Shown here: piece after piece, positions 24,629-34,352 of the stretch
Layout: every line of letters begins with the position of its first letter
Position numbering within the stretch: the first letter of the stretch is position 1
NCBI GenBank assembly: GCA_041653615.1
Contig: JBAZEZ010000004.1
Span: 1-64,000 of the forward strand
Direction of reading: 5' to 3'
DNA from: JAHJUB01 sp041653615 [NCBI: Candidatus Ratteibacteria bacterium]
GTDB lineage: Bacteria > Ratteibacteria > UBA8468 > MWAK01
Length of the DNA stretch: 64,000 bases
The notes under the pieces: generated by a model
Database searches by the model: none
Told to the model about the DNA's origin: nothing
The model's input: the letters and a program-made list of their open reading frames with translations, nothing else
Position numbers and translations under genes: made by a program

Positions 24629-24638
24629 AAATGACGTT

Positions 24639-24808
24639 CGGATATTTCTTTTGTCGCGCACGCTTCGTGTCAGACAAAACCTACGCAACTTGTATAACGA
24701 GGCTCGCCGTGTTCTCGTCTATACCTCAAGACGAGCCACGGCTACTCATTTACTCGTTTCGCTCGTTTTGTTCCTGACACTAAGCGAAGCGTGCAAAAGA
24801 AACAATCC
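24639..24808. repeat. 170-bp palindromic element with GAGGCTCGCC core
   Basis: Outer arms at about 24639-24675 and 24773-24808 are inverted copies (CACGCTTCGTGTCAG versus CTGACACTAAGCGAAGCGTG, with flanking TTTCTTTTG and CAAAAGAAA). An inner pair reads GAGGCTCGCCGTG and CACGGC. A related element lies at 42354-42498. It separates lysA from the oxidoreductase/pdaD genes. Confidence 0.65.
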
Positions 24809-24855
24809 TCACTTGAGTTTAAATAAAGAACTACAACAATAGAGTTAAAACGTTT

Positions 24856-26082
24856 TTAAAATTGCGATGTTAAATTTGCCAGTGTTTCTCTTTTTCGGAT
24901 GATTCGGCTTTTCTTTCCGGAGACCAGAACTTCGGCCGGCCGCAGGCGCCCGTTGTAGTTGGACGACATCGCGAAACCATAAGCGCCGGCTTCGCCTACC
25001 AGAAGCAGGTCGCCTTCTTTGATGTTATTCGGGAACAGGCGTTCTTTCCCCAAGAAATCACCGGATTCGCAGACCGGACCGACTATTTCGAAATAATTTT
25101 TTTTGCCTTGTAATACCCGGACTGTTTGGATGCTATGCCAGGCTTCGTAAAGTGATGGACGGATAAGGTCGTTCATCCCGGCATCAACGACCAGGAATCT
25201 TTTGTGGGGTCGGTCTTTGCGGTAGATAATCCCGGTCAGCAGAAAACCGGCCGGCGCGATGAAATGGCGGCCCGGTTCAAATATTACCGTTACTTTCATT
25301 TTTGCAACCGCTGCGCAAATTGCTTTGCCAAAAACCTCAATTCCAGTCATCGTTTTGTCGTATGTGACGGGGAATCCACCGCCCAGGTCCAGAAATTGGA
25401 AGGGATGGATTTTGTGGAGCCGCTCCGCCTCTTTGATTGCTTTCAAGTACGGTTCCGGAGAGTCTATTTGGGAGCCGAGGTGGAGATGCAGCCCGTTGAT
25501 TTTAAGGTGCGGGAAGTCAGCCGGATTTTTTAAAACCAAAACAACTTCTTTTTCGGTCAGCCCGAATTTATTTTCCTTTTTTCCGGTAGAAATATAGTGA
25601 TGTCCGCCGGCCGCAATGTCCGGATTAAGCCGGAGAAGCGCGGTAATTAGCCTTTTTTGTTTTGAAGCCAGACGATTCAGGGTGGCGAGTTCCGACAGGG
25701 ATTCGCAGCTGAAAAAAGAGACGCCTTTTTTTAAGGCGAATTCAATCTCATCATCTTTTTTGCCGACCCCTTCCATGATGATGTTTTGCGGGTTGAATCC
25801 GGCGGTCAAAGCGATGGCTAATTCTCCGGGCGAAATTACGTCGGCCCCGCAGCCGGTATCATTTAGAATTTTGAGCAGGTGCAAATTGGAATTTGCCTTA
25901 CAGCTATATCGGATTATCGGCGCAATTTCGGAGAAGGCCTTCTGGAATCGCCGAACGCTTTCCCGGATTGCCTTTTCGCTGTAAAGATAAAGGGGTGTGC
26001 CGTATTTTTTCGCCAGCGCGGAAATCCGGCATCCTTCGATGAACCCCTCTCCTTTTTGGTAATTAAAGTATTCGTTTGTCAT
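24856..26082 (-). CDS. lysA: Diaminopimelate decarboxylase
   Basis: A 408-residue PLP enzyme for the last step of lysine synthesis. The PLP lysine is in YSCKANSN (about residue 61), HLHLGSQI near 199 and LDLGGGFPV near 229 bind phosphate, EPGRH lies near 270 and the CESGDFLG block near 334 belongs to the second active-site half. The tyrosine-containing block GAYGFAMSSNYN is at about 357-368. Its start overlaps argH by four bases. Specificity for DAP over arginine or ornithine is supported by the CESGD motif. Confidence 0.94.
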   Translation of the reverse strand: MTNEYFNYQKGEGFIEGCRISALAKKYGTPLYLYSEKAIRESVRRFQKAFSEIAPIIRYSCKANSNLHLLKILNDTGCGADVISPGELAIALTAGFNPQNIIMEGVGKKDDEIEFALKKGVSFFSCESLSELATLNRLASKQKRLITALLRLNPDIAAGGHHYISTGKKENKFGLTEKEVVLVLKNPADFPHLKINGLHLHLGSQIDSPEPYLKAIKEAERLHKIHPFQFLDLGGGFPVTYDKTMTGIEVFGKAICAAVAKMKVTVIFEPGRHFIAPAGFLLTGIIYRKDRPHKRFLVVDAGMNDLIRPSLYEAWHSIQTVRVLQGKKNYFEIVGPVCESGDFLGKERLFPNNIKEGDLLLVGEAGAYGFAMSSNYNGRLRPAEVLVSGKKSRIIRKRETLANLTSQF

Positions 26083-27461
26083 TTTTCAAGCGATCTGGAC
26101 CACTTTCGAATTTGGTCGGTGACTAATTTAGGATTGGTGGAGCCGGCGGTCTTCCGGTTACGGACGGAATTTTTAGCCGAGAGAACTTCTTTCGCCTTTC
26201 CGTCAAAGAGTTTGGAGAACTGTTCCAGTTGCGGGAGAGATAAATCGCACAGTCGTTTTTTCATTCCTTCCGCGTGTTTCACCACTTCACCGACAATCCC
26301 GTGCGCTTTCCGGAACGGCATACCCTTTTTGACCAGAAATTCAGCTAAATCGAACGCGTCCAGATATCCGGTATCCGCGGATTTTTCCACGGAAAGGGTG
26401 TTAACCCTTGTATTGTGAATTACGGAAGCGAGTATTTCCAGAGAATTGAGCACGGTGTCGGCCGCGGCAAAGAAAGGCGCCTTATCTTCCTGCAGGTCCC
26501 GGTTGTAAGAGAGCGGCAGGCCCTTCAGCGTGGTCAAGAGACTTATCAACCCGCCGAAGACCGTACCGGTCTTACCCCGGATTAGCTCCGGTATGTCCGG
26601 GTTCTTCTTCTGGGGAAGCGCGCTGCTTCCGGTGCAGTAAACCGGTGCTATGTTAAGATAAGCGAATTCACTGCTGCTCCAAAGCACCATCTCTTCGCAA
26701 ATCCGGGAGAGGTGGACGGAAATAAGCGCCAGGTCGGAGAGGACCTCAACCAGAAAATCCCGGTCGCTGACCGCGTCCAGGCTGTTGGCGAATATTTTGG
26801 GGAAGCCTAAAAGTTTGGCCGTATATTCCGGTTTCAGCGGTAATGAGGAACCGCCTCCGGCGCCGGCGCCCAGCGGTGAAATGTTAACGCGGACCAGCGC
26901 GTCGGAAAGACGGTCCCGGTCCCGCTGAAACATTTCCAGATAGGCCAGCACCCAGTGGCCGAAGAGGATGGGTTGGGAATGCTGGAGGTGGGTAAAAGCC
27001 GGCATCACTAAAAGGGGATATTTTTTTGTCCAGCCCAGGAGCGCTTTTTGGAAATCCTGTATTTTTGTATCAAGTTGGCCGACTAAATCCCGGACGTAAA
27101 GACGTTCGTCCAGGGTAATCTGGTCGTTTCGACTGCGTCCGGTGTGCAGTTTTCCGGCCAAATCACCTATTTTTTCATAGAGCCGGCGTTCTACCGCGGT
27201 GTGGATATCTTCATCGGACGGCTTAAAAACAAAAGTTTCGTTTTCCAGTTCTGTTTTGATTCCAGAGAGCCCAGTCACCATCTTTTTGGCTTCTGTTTCG
27301 TTGAGCAGGCCAACGTGTTCCAGCATTTTGGCGTGGGCGATACTGCCCGCGCAGTCATATTTCGCCAGGCGCCGGTCAACATCCAGGGAATTAGAAAACG
27401 CCTCGGCCGCCTGAGCCGGTTTCCGGTCAAACCTGCCTCCCCACAAACGTTTATTTTTCAT
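26079..27461 (-). CDS. argH: Argininosuccinate lyase
   Basis: A 460-residue enzyme splitting argininosuccinate into arginine and fumarate. The start at 27461 gives MKNKRLWGGRF as in relatives and lies six bases after the purM stop. The lyase signature GSSALPQKKNPD is at about residues 274-285, with HTGRSRNDQI near 107 and TAVERRLYEKIGD near 91. The C-terminal domain is of normal size, so it is not fused to an acetylglutamate synthase; that role may fall to the GNAT at 17365-17841. Confidence 0.95.
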   Translation of the reverse strand: MKNKRLWGGRFDRKPAQAAEAFSNSLDVDRRLAKYDCAGSIAHAKMLEHVGLLNETEAKKMVTGLSGIKTELENETFVFKPSDEDIHTAVERRLYEKIGDLAGKLHTGRSRNDQITLDERLYVRDLVGQLDTKIQDFQKALLGWTKKYPLLVMPAFTHLQHSQPILFGHWVLAYLEMFQRDRDRLSDALVRVNISPLGAGAGGGSSLPLKPEYTAKLLGFPKIFANSLDAVSDRDFLVEVLSDLALISVHLSRICEEMVLWSSSEFAYLNIAPVYCTGSSALPQKKNPDIPELIRGKTGTVFGGLISLLTTLKGLPLSYNRDLQEDKAPFFAAADTVLNSLEILASVIHNTRVNTLSVEKSADTGYLDAFDLAEFLVKKGMPFRKAHGIVGEVVKHAEGMKKRLCDLSLPQLEQFSKLFDGKAKEVLSAKNSVRNRKTAGSTNPKLVTDQIRKWSRSLEK

Positions 27462-27466
27462 AATCG

Positions 27467-28474
27467 TCACCGCATTTCGCAAAATGGTTTGGCCGGGGTT
27501 TTCTCGATTTCGCCGACCCGGTAACATTTTTCCCTCTTTTTTGTAAGAAACCGGCCGATTTTTTCCGCCTCGGCCGCCTCGGCGATGATAACCATTCCGA
27601 TGCCCAGGTTGAAGGTGCGCGCCATTTCATCTTCGGAGAGTTTGTCTTTTTTCTGAATCAAGGAGAATATCTCCGGTATTTTCCAGGCGGAACGTTTGAG
27701 CACGGCTTTTGTTTTTTGGGGCAGGACCCGCGGGATATTTTCCAGGAGTCCGCCACCGGTAATGTGCGCCAGGCCCTTAACTTCAAAATTTTGGATGATT
27801 TCCAGGATTAAACTGACGTAGATGCGGGTAGGTTGGAGCAGAGCCAAACCCAGTTTTTTGTTTTTTCGTATCTCGGTTTCCGGGAATAATTTTCGGGCCA
27901 GAGAAAAACCGTTGCTGTGCAGTCCGCTGCTGGGCAGGCCCAGAATGGTATCCCCGGCTTTAATTTTTGAGCCATCGATTATTTTCTTTTTTTCCACCAC
28001 GCCTACCGCAAACCCGGCCAGGTCAAATCCATTTTTGCCGTAAACGGCGGCCATCTGGGCTGTTTCCCCGCCCAGGAGGGCGCAGCCGGCCTGCCGGCAT
28101 CCGGCGGCAATTCCTCGCATAATTTCCAGGTCCCGCCGTTTTTTTATCCGGCCGATGGCAAGGTAGTCAAGGAAAAAGATGGGTTGGGCGCCGCAGGTCA
28201 GGATATCGTTAACCGACATTGCCACCAGGTCAATGCCGATAGTGTCATATTTGCCCATGGTTTCGGCCAGCAGTATCTTGGTGCCGACTCCGTCGGTGCC
28301 GGAGACCAGGACCGGTTCCCGGTATTTGAAAACGGGCAGGGCGAACGAGCCGGAAAAAAGTCCGATTTCACCCAGGACTCCGGGTATTCGGGTTGTTTTT
28401 GCCAGTTGTTTTATGCCGGAGACCAGACTTTTGGCCGCGTCTATGTCAACCCCTGATTTTTTGTATTTTGTCAT
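27467..28474 (-). CDS. purM: Phosphoribosylformylglycinamidine cyclo-ligase (AIR synthase)
   Basis: A 335-residue ATP-dependent enzyme that closes the imidazole ring in purine synthesis. Family blocks: SGTDGVGTKILLA (about 59-71), DLVAMSVNDILTCGAQPIFF (80-99), LLGGETAQM (about 135-143), LPSSGLHSNGFSLAR (179-193) and HITGGGLLENIPR (238-250). Length is typical. A palindromic element lies just upstream, so the promoter may be beyond it or shared with the trp genes. Confidence 0.95.
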   Translation of the reverse strand: MTKYKKSGVDIDAAKSLVSGIKQLAKTTRIPGVLGEIGLFSGSFALPVFKYREPVLVSGTDGVGTKILLAETMGKYDTIGIDLVAMSVNDILTCGAQPIFFLDYLAIGRIKKRRDLEIMRGIAAGCRQAGCALLGGETAQMAAVYGKNGFDLAGFAVGVVEKKKIIDGSKIKAGDTILGLPSSGLHSNGFSLARKLFPETEIRKNKKLGLALLQPTRIYVSLILEIIQNFEVKGLAHITGGGLLENIPRVLPQKTKAVLKRSAWKIPEIFSLIQKKDKLSEDEMARTFNLGIGMVIIAEAAEAEKIGRFLTKKREKCYRVGEIEKTPAKPFCEMR

Positions 28475-28478
28475 TTTA

Positions 28479-28597
28479 CCAATCCACCTTCATTCATATA
28501 GCTGCGTTAGCATCGCCGCCATCTTCTTCGGCGTACTACCAGTACGCCCTCATTGCTGTCTCCTCGCTGCCTTGTTCTATTTTTGAAGGCGAATTGG
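28479..28597. repeat. 119-bp palindromic element between trpF and purM
   Basis: Ends are inverted copies: CCAATCCACCTTCATT at the left and GAAGGCGAATTGG at the right. The centre is a perfect hairpin GGCGTACT-ACC-AGTACGCC (about 28529-28547). It begins only five bases before the purM start codon, so it replaces the usual upstream region of that gene. Similar miniature elements are common in many uncultivated bacteria. Confidence 0.7.
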
Positions 28598-28604
28598 TTT
28601 AATT

Positions 28605-29243
28605 TTATAGTATATCACTACCGCGAACTTTTTGGACAAAGAGTGCCATCTTTTCTTTGTTTTTCACGCCGGGTTTTTCTTCCACACCCCCGGCGACGTC
28701 AACCGCAAAAGGCTTAACTTGCCGGCAGGTATCGGCCACGTTTTCACCGGTAAGACCGCCGGCCAGAAATATCGGTTTGCCGAATTCTTTTGCTTTGACT
28801 GCCAGTTCCCAGGGAAACGACCGGCCGGTTCCGCCGAAGAGCCCGTTAGACCTGGTGTCTAAGAGGAAATAGTCCGTTGAATCCAGGTATTCCTCCAGCG
28901 GTTTCAAGTCCTTTTCGGTTGCCAGCCGGAACGCTTTGATAATCGGACGGCCGGTAACCGCCGTGACTTGAGAGCAAAAGCGCGGTGTTTCGTTTCCGTG
29001 CAACTGAACCAGGTCCGCGTCGGATTTCTCCACCGCCCGGGCGATTTCTTCCAGGTTGCTATTGACAAAGACCAGTACCTTTTTGGATCTCTTAACTTCT
29101 CCGGCCAGTTTCTTTAAGTCTTTTAACGGAATACAGCGGGTGCTTTTCGGGTAGAGGTTGAATCCGATAAAATCCACCTTTAATTCTTCGGCCCGCCGGA
29201 TATCTTCCGGACGTTTCAGCCCGCAAAATTTTATTTTAATCAA
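28605..29243 (-). CDS. trpF: Phosphoribosylanthranilate isomerase
   Basis: A 212-residue TIM-barrel enzyme, third step of tryptophan synthesis from anthranilate. KFCGLKRPEDI at residues 5-15 carries the catalytic cysteine, VQLHGNE is near 79, LLDTRSNGLFGGTGRSFPW near 127 holds the catalytic Asp, and LAGGLTGENV near 160 binds phosphate. Starts eight bases inside the end of trpA. It follows trpA, an order different from the usual trp operon. Confidence 0.94.
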   Translation of the reverse strand: MIKIKFCGLKRPEDIRRAEELKVDFIGFNLYPKSTRCIPLKDLKKLAGEVKRSKKVLVFVNSNLEEIARAVEKSDADLVQLHGNETPRFCSQVTAVTGRPIIKAFRLATEKDLKPLEEYLDSTDYFLLDTRSNGLFGGTGRSFPWELAVKAKEFGKPIFLAGGLTGENVADTCRQVKPFAVDVAGGVEEKPGVKNKEKMALFVQKVRGSDIL

Positions 29244-30036
29244 TGTTTTTTACCGCTGATAAAGAAGCCGTAAATTTTTTGGCTGCGTCCAGGTAATTTA
29301 TGCCTGCTTTTTCAATGCAGTCAAGGAGCGCGCTGCCTACGATTACTCCGTCTACAAAAGGCAGAACCTCTTTTGCCTGTGAAGCGTTGCTGACGCCGAA
29401 GCCGAGACAGACCGGTTTTTTGGTGCAGCGGCGGATTTGCGTAATTTTGGCCCGGATGTCGTTCGGCAGTAATTTTCTGACTCCGGTTACCCCGGTCACG
29501 GAAACATAGTAGATGAAAGGGTAGCTCACCCGGCTGACCATTTTTATTCTTTCCGGTGTACTGGTCGGCGCCAGGAGAAAAATCAGTCCGATTTCCGCTT
29601 TTCGGGTTAAGCGGAGCAGTTCCTGCGCTTCATCCGGCGGCAGGTCCGCGCAGATGAGGCCGTCCACCCCCGTCTTTTTACATTCGGCGATAAAATTTTT
29701 AAGTCCGTAGGACAGAATCGGATTATAATAACCCATTAAAATAATCGGTACCTGGCTTTTTCCCCTGATTCGGGATACAGTTCGGAATATTTTAGACAGG
29801 TTGGTTCCGGAGGCGAGCGCCGCCGCGCTGGTCCGTTGAATGGTAACGCCATCGGCAACCGGGTCGGAGAACGGCACGCCCAATTCAATGATGTCGGCGC
29901 CGGCTCTTTCCAGTTCCGGCACCAGTTTTTCGGTAGTAGCCAGGTTCGGATAACCGGCGGTCAGGTAGAGAACAAGCGCTTTTTTACGCGCTTTTTTAAG
30001 TTCTTTAAATTTTGCTTCTATCCTATTCATTTTCAA
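29236..30036 (-). CDS. trpA: Tryptophan synthase alpha subunit
   Basis: A 266-residue TIM-barrel subunit that splits indole-glycerol phosphate and passes indole to TrpB. Catalytic Glu lies in [16 protein letters not shown] (about 50-65) and Asp in [22 protein letters not shown] (about 179-185) and the GFGVSNASQ and GVIVGSAL blocks bind phosphate. It overlaps trpB by 14 bases, as usual for this pair of interacting subunits. Confidence 0.95.
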   Translation of the reverse strand: MKMNRIEAKFKELKKARKKALVLYLTAGYPNLATTEKLVPELERAGADIIELGVPFSDPVADGVTIQRTSAAALASGTNLSKIFRTVSRIRGKSQVPIILMGYYNPILSYGLKNFIAECKKTGVDGLICADLPPDEAQELLRLTRKAEIGLIFLLAPTSTPERIKMVSRVSYPFIYYVSVTGVTGVRKLLPNDIRAKITQIRRCTKKPVCLGFGVSNASQAKEVLPFVDGVIVGSALLDCIEKAGINYLDAAKKFTASLSAVKNID

Positions 30037-31186
30037 CCCTTAAAACTTCTTCCAAATCCTTGTCCCCTCTCCCGGAGAGGCACATTACCACTAACTGTCC
30101 GGCAAATTTCTTTTTATCTTTCAGCAGATAGGCCAGACTGTGAGAAGATTCCAGGGCCGGGATGATTCCTTCAATTTCGGAAAGGAGATGAAAAGCGGCT
30201 AGCGCTTCTTTATCGGTAACCGAGACGTATTTTGCCCGGCGGGTTTCCTTGTAAAAACTGTGTTCCGGTCCTACGCCCGGGTAATCAAGGCCCGCCGCGA
30301 CGGAATGGGCTATCTTAATTTGGCCGTCTTTGTCCTGAAGCAGATAGCTGTAGGTTCCGTGCAGGACGCCGGGACGTCCGGCGCCGAGAGCGGCCGCGTG
30401 TTTTCCGCTGGAAATCCCCATTCCGGCCGCTTCCACGCCGATAAAATTGACCGGGTCCCGGCGAAAAGGATAAAAGAGGCCGATGCTGTTGCTGCCGCCG
30501 CCGATGCAGGCAACCAGAGTGTCCGGCAGACGGTCTTCAACCCGCAAAATCTGTTTGCGGGTTTCCCGGCCGATGACCGATTGAAAATCGCGGACGATGG
30601 TCGGAAAAGGATGCGGACCGGCCGCGGTTCCGAAAAGATAATAGGTGCTGCGGACGTTGGTTACCCAGTCGCGCAGCGCTTCATTGATGGCGTCCTTCAG
30701 GGTTTGACTTCCGCTCTGAACCGGGATTACTTCGGCGCCGCAGAGCCGCATCCGGTAAACGTTTGATTTCTGGCGTTCCACGTCGACCTTGCCCATGAAG
30801 ATGGCGCATTTCAGGTTCAGAAGCGCGCAGACAATAGCGGTGGCAACACCGTGTTGGCCGGCGCCGGTTTCGGCGATGACGCGTGTTTTGCCCATCATTT
30901 TAGCCAGCAGCGCCTGGCCCAGGGTATTGTTAATCTTGTGCGCGCCGGAGTGAAGGAGGTCTTCCCGTTTCAGGTAGAGTTTGAAATTCAGGCGGCGGGA
31001 GATGTTTTGCGCGTGGTAAAGCGGGGTGGGTCGGCCGGCGTAATTGGCGAGCAGGTCGTTAAGCCGGGTTTTGAACTTTGAGCTCTGACCGATGGTACGG
31101 TATGCTTCTTCAACCTCGGAAAGCGCCGGAACCAGGGTTTCCGGGACAAAACGCCCGCCGAATTTGCCGAAATATCCTTTATGCAT
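30023..31186 (-). CDS. trpB: Tryptophan synthase beta subunit
   Basis: A 387-residue PLP subunit (TrpB1 type) that condenses indole with serine. Start [18 protein letters not shown] is typical; the PLP lysine is in [13 protein letters not shown] (about residue 84), [11 protein letters not shown] is near 107, and [10 protein letters not shown] near 229 binds the PLP phosphate. It is the first gene of the trpB-trpA-trpF set, with other trp genes absent from the window. Confidence 0.96.
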   Translation of the reverse strand: MHKGYFGKFGGRFVPETLVPALSEVEEAYRTIGQSSKFKTRLNDLLANYAGRPTPLYHAQNISRRLNFKLYLKREDLLHSGAHKINNTLGQALLAKMMGKTRVIAETGAGQHGVATAIVCALLNLKCAIFMGKVDVERQKSNVYRMRLCGAEVIPVQSGSQTLKDAINEALRDWVTNVRSTYYLFGTAAGPHPFPTIVRDFQSVIGRETRKQILRVEDRLPDTLVACIGGGSNSIGLFYPFRRDPVNFIGVEAAGMGISSGKHAAALGAGRPGVLHGTYSYLLQDKDGQIKIAHSVAAGLDYPGVGPEHSFYKETRRAKYVSVTDKEALAAFHLLSEIEGIIPALESSHSLAYLLKDKKKFAGQLVVMCLSGRGDKDLEEVLRVENE

Positions 31187-31251
31187 TCTATAAAGAATAA
31201 CATTTTCCAGCCTTTTTATTCAAGCGTTTTTCTTTTTAACAGTAGCTAAAA

Positions 31252-32136
31252 TTATTGAATTTCAGCCAGTTGTTTGCAGGTCAAAAAATCCGCGGCGTAA
31301 TTTGTTCTAAGTTCCGCAATGAGACGCTCCAATTCGTTAAGCGCTTTTTGCCCGCAATTTTTGACAATGAACGGGTCCGGTATCACTGTTCCTTCTCCGA
31401 AATGGAATTTTTTCGGCAGGGAGATGAATTCCCAGGGGTGGAAATAAAAACAGACCACCGGTGTTTTGTCTTTATCTGGTAAATATTTTACGAAATTGTC
31501 GACCATTTTGATTAAAGTCAAGGCGCCTTCTGTTCGGAAAACAGGCCATTGGTCCAGGTCGCGACCGTAGGGGTCTTTACTTTTCCTGGTGATATCCGCA
31601 AAGCAAGGGATTTCTAAAACTTTACTATCGCCTTTTTCCAGCCAGTTATCGCGGCTCGGGTGGTAGGGGAAGAGTTGTTTCCGGTGATAAAAAAGAGGAT
31701 ATGACGCGTCGGCTTTGTAACCCAGCTCTTCCAGGGCGTTTATCATGGCGGTACTGCCCCAGAGCCGGGGCGCCCGGAAAGAGAGCATCTTTTCGCCGGA
31801 AGCCTTACTGACAACTTCGGTGGCTTTTTTCAGCCGGAAAGGTATCTCTTCCGGCAGGAGGGGTTTCACTCCGGGTATGGGGAAGATTTCTTCTCCGATG
31901 GTTTCGTGGTAAAGCGAGTGGCAGCCGACTTCATGGCCGGACCGGATTACTTCCCTGGTCTTTTCCGGAAATTTTTCCGCGGATTCCCCGGTAAAGAAAA
32001 AGGTTGTTTTGGTATTCTGTTTTTTGAATAGTTTCAAGAGAACAGGGATTCCCTCTTTTGTTCCCTGGTAGTGCGGGGTCCAACTGCCGACGTCTGTTTC
32101 CACGTCAATGCCGATAACTACTTTTATTCCCATCAT
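31252..32136 (-). CDS. Polysaccharide deacetylase family protein
   Basis: A 294-residue NodB-fold carbohydrate esterase. The start is set at ATGATG (32136), six bases beyond the stop of the upstream M24 gene. Visible motifs: GIDVETDVGSW (motif 1, Asp ligand), HEVGCHSLYHE (about 67-77, the two zinc His), FRAPRLWGS (motif 3), and a late FYFHPWEF carrying His. No signal peptide, so it is cytoplasmic, unlike peptidoglycan deacetylases; relatives act on sugars or amides. It is the last gene of the six-gene operon starting at 37640. Confidence 0.85.
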   Translation of the reverse strand: MMGIKVVIGIDVETDVGSWTPHYQGTKEGIPVLLKLFKKQNTKTTFFFTGESAEKFPEKTREVIRSGHEVGCHSLYHETIGEEIFPIPGVKPLLPEEIPFRLKKATEVVSKASGEKMLSFRAPRLWGSTAMINALEELGYKADASYPLFYHRKQLFPYHPSRDNWLEKGDSKVLEIPCFADITRKSKDPYGRDLDQWPVFRTEGALTLIKMVDNFVKYLPDKDKTPVVCFYFHPWEFISLPKKFHFGEGTVIPDPFIVKNCGQKALNELERLIAELRTNYAADFLTCKQLAEIQ

Positions 32137-32141
32137 TGTTT

Positions 32142-33308
32142 TTAAAGTTCCAGTATCTTCTGCAGCGTATTCGAAAAGACCTTTACCCCGGTTTTGGTAA
32201 CGCAGACTCCATTTTCCCAACGCAGGCCGAACCTGGGGTTGTAGAGGAAGGTATCCACCTGGAAGGTCATATTTTCCCGCAAGGGGTAGTCGGAGTGTGA
32301 TTCCATCCAGGGCCGTTCCACCTCAATCATTCCCAGGCCGTGGCAGGGACCGTAAAGAACGTTTTTCGCCACCCCTATCTTTTTGGCGTAGTCAAAGAAC
32401 TTCCGGGTTACGTCTTTGGCGATGACCCCGGCCTTCATCCATTCCATGGTCTTTAACTGCAAATCAAGGCCTGCCTGGACTTGTCGGCGCATTTCTTTGG
32501 GCATTTTTCCGAAACAGAACGGCCTGCCCACGCTGCCGGAATATCCGGCAATCCGTCCGCCGATATCAAACTGCACCAAGTTGCCTCTGCCTAATTTTTG
32601 ATAGCCGGGCCGGCCGATAGCGTGGTTGGAATGTTTGCCGGAAAGGACGTATTGAGGATGAGCTTCGTATTCGGCCCCGTTGGCGTAAAGTTCTTTTTGG
32701 ATAATACCCACCACCTCCAATTCGGTCATTTCGGGTTTAACCTGTTTCAGGGTATTTTCCAGGGCTATTTCGGAGATGCGAAAAGACTCTTGCAGCATGG
32801 CCAGTTCCGCCGGGCTCTTGATGATTCGCAGGTTTGAGACGATATTGCTTTTTGCTATTTTGGTTCCCGGCAGTGCTTTTTTCAGGCTTTCGTAGATAGG
32901 CAGAGGAAATATCTGGTAGCCTTCCAGGCCGACCTTTCTGATTTTTTTCTTTCCAAACATCTCCCGGAAGATGCTTTCAAAGGTATCAACTTTGATGTTA
33001 GGGTAATCCGGTTCCGCGCTTTCCCGGTACTCCACCATTTTATAAATCTTTTTAATCCGGCTGCGGTCGGAGGCGAAGGTTTCGCTTTCCGGACCGATGA
33101 TGAGGGCCGGTTTGCCTTCCGCCGGAACCAGAACCCCGGCGGACTCAAAGATGGGCCAGTAATCGGAGAGATACCGCACACCGGCAAAATCCGCCTCGTG
33201 GGAATGAACCAGGACTAAATCTAAGCCTTGTTTTTTTACGCCTTCCTGAACTCTTTGCCACCGCATTGCGAATTCACTGTCCGGTAACCTGTGTTTAACC
33301 ATAATCAT
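32142..33308 (-). CDS. M24-family (creatinase-like) protein with eroded metal site
   Basis: A 388-residue protein with creatinase N-terminal domain (residues about 15-150) and pita-bread M24 domain (about 165-385). Compared with metal-dependent aminopeptidases (ligands D, D, H, E, E), it reads FDIGG (Asp kept), YSGS where the second Asp is expected (Ser), PCHGLG (His kept), FQVDTF where Glu is expected (Asp), and RWENG (Glu kept). Loss of ligands suggests a metal-independent C-N hydrolase like creatinase rather than a peptidase. A second, diverged copy starts the same operon at 37640. Confidence 0.8.
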   Translation of the reverse strand: MIMVKHRLPDSEFAMRWQRVQEGVKKQGLDLVLVHSHEADFAGVRYLSDYWPIFESAGVLVPAEGKPALIIGPESETFASDRSRIKKIYKMVEYRESAEPDYPNIKVDTFESIFREMFGKKKIRKVGLEGYQIFPLPIYESLKKALPGTKIAKSNIVSNLRIIKSPAELAMLQESFRISEIALENTLKQVKPEMTELEVVGIIQKELYANGAEYEAHPQYVLSGKHSNHAIGRPGYQKLGRGNLVQFDIGGRIAGYSGSVGRPFCFGKMPKEMRRQVQAGLDLQLKTMEWMKAGVIAKDVTRKFFDYAKKIGVAKNVLYGPCHGLGMIEVERPWMESHSDYPLRENMTFQVDTFLYNPRFGLRWENGVCVTKTGVKVFSNTLQKILEL

Positions 33309-33314
33309 TTCCCC

Positions 33315-34334
33315 TTAAACCTGCGCTTGTCCCATGATTTCATTGACCAGATTATTCAATTCTTTTTGTTCTTTAAAAACGGCGAATGATGTCAGGGAAG
33401 TAAGTTGAGAACCAATTAATCTGCTTTCCCGAACATTAGCTCCACCGATTGTTTCCAGTTCAAAAAATCCCATTTCCGGCCCGGAATTAAAGATGCTGTA
33501 TGTATCGGCCGCCGAGAAAGGGCCTTCCGGCTGTACGTTGTCCGCGATGTTAAAGTAAAGGTTTCCGTCCGGTAAGGTGAGGTTCTGCCGGACACACAAG
33601 ATATTTCGTTTCCGGTCAAGGAAACCGATCATTTGCGGGTTGGCGTCTTTTTTAACGCCGACCTGCCCTTTTTGCAGCCCGTCGGTACGATAGGCAAACC
33701 CGTTCTGATAGTAAGTAATCTTGTCTCCGGGATGCTCGTAAAAGTCGAAATTTATCGCTTCCTCCGGTTTCTCCACCCGGCAGAACGAGATTGTATCTTC
33801 GGTCGCGTCAAATTGTTCCAGGGTCCAGCCGGCGATGAGACCCTCTTCCGGGCTGACCGGGTTGAGCACTTCAAACGAATCTTCGGTTATGTAAGCAAGA
33901 GAATCTTTCAAACTGCAGTTACGAAAAAGAGAAGGCAGGGGTGAGGATGTCAGCCTTCTTTTTATCCGGGTTTCCACAATTTTACCGGCCCGGTTCCGGA
34001 GTTGGGCCTCTTTTTCAATTAGGGCCGAAGTGCGGTTAAAAGATGTTACCGTAAACGGCTGGTTGTTGATTGACTCCTGAACGTACCATTCGTTTCCGCG
34101 ATAATTGAACCCGAATTTTCCGCCTTCCGGGGCCGGCCAGAAATTGGCGCCGCCGAAATTATTAAACGGCTGGTTTGGGTTTGCCGTATTATCCAGGTCA
34201 ATCCGGTGCATCGTCAGGCCGCAGACAGACGCGAAGACCCGCCCGCCCATGTCCGGAGCCAAGCAAAGTCCGTCTTTTTCGATTTCCAGCAAAGCGCCTT
34301 TTTTCAACCTCAGCAATTCACGGTATTTATCCAT
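33315..34334 (-). CDS. Mutarotase-fold protein of unknown function (DUF6786-like)
   Basis: A 339-residue protein rich in beta strands. The pattern LAPDMGGRVFASVCG near residue 26, then FNNFGGANFWPAPEGGKFGF (57-76) and a late VQPEGPFSAADTYSIFNSGP resemble proteins of the galactose-mutarotase fold, probably the DUF6786 group. No signal peptide. In this fold the active site usually binds a sugar; with the oxidoreductase and deacetylase next to it, a role on a sugar derivative is plausible. Family placement is from memory and moderately sure. Confidence 0.55.
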   Translation of the reverse strand: MDKYRELLRLKKGALLEIEKDGLCLAPDMGGRVFASVCGLTMHRIDLDNTANPNQPFNNFGGANFWPAPEGGKFGFNYRGNEWYVQESINNQPFTVTSFNRTSALIEKEAQLRNRAGKIVETRIKRRLTSSPLPSLFRNCSLKDSLAYITEDSFEVLNPVSPEEGLIAGWTLEQFDATEDTISFCRVEKPEEAINFDFYEHPGDKITYYQNGFAYRTDGLQKGQVGVKKDANPQMIGFLDRKRNILCVRQNLTLPDGNLYFNIADNVQPEGPFSAADTYSIFNSGPEMGFFELETIGGANVRESRLIGSQLTSLTSFAVFKEQKELNNLVNEIMGQAQV

Positions 34335-34352
34335 CCGGGTTAGCCGATGTTT

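Noticed and set aside
23876-24634. 252-residue plus-strand open frame
   Set aside because: Exactly antisense to the Gfo/Idh/MocA oxidoreductase gene, which has clear motifs.
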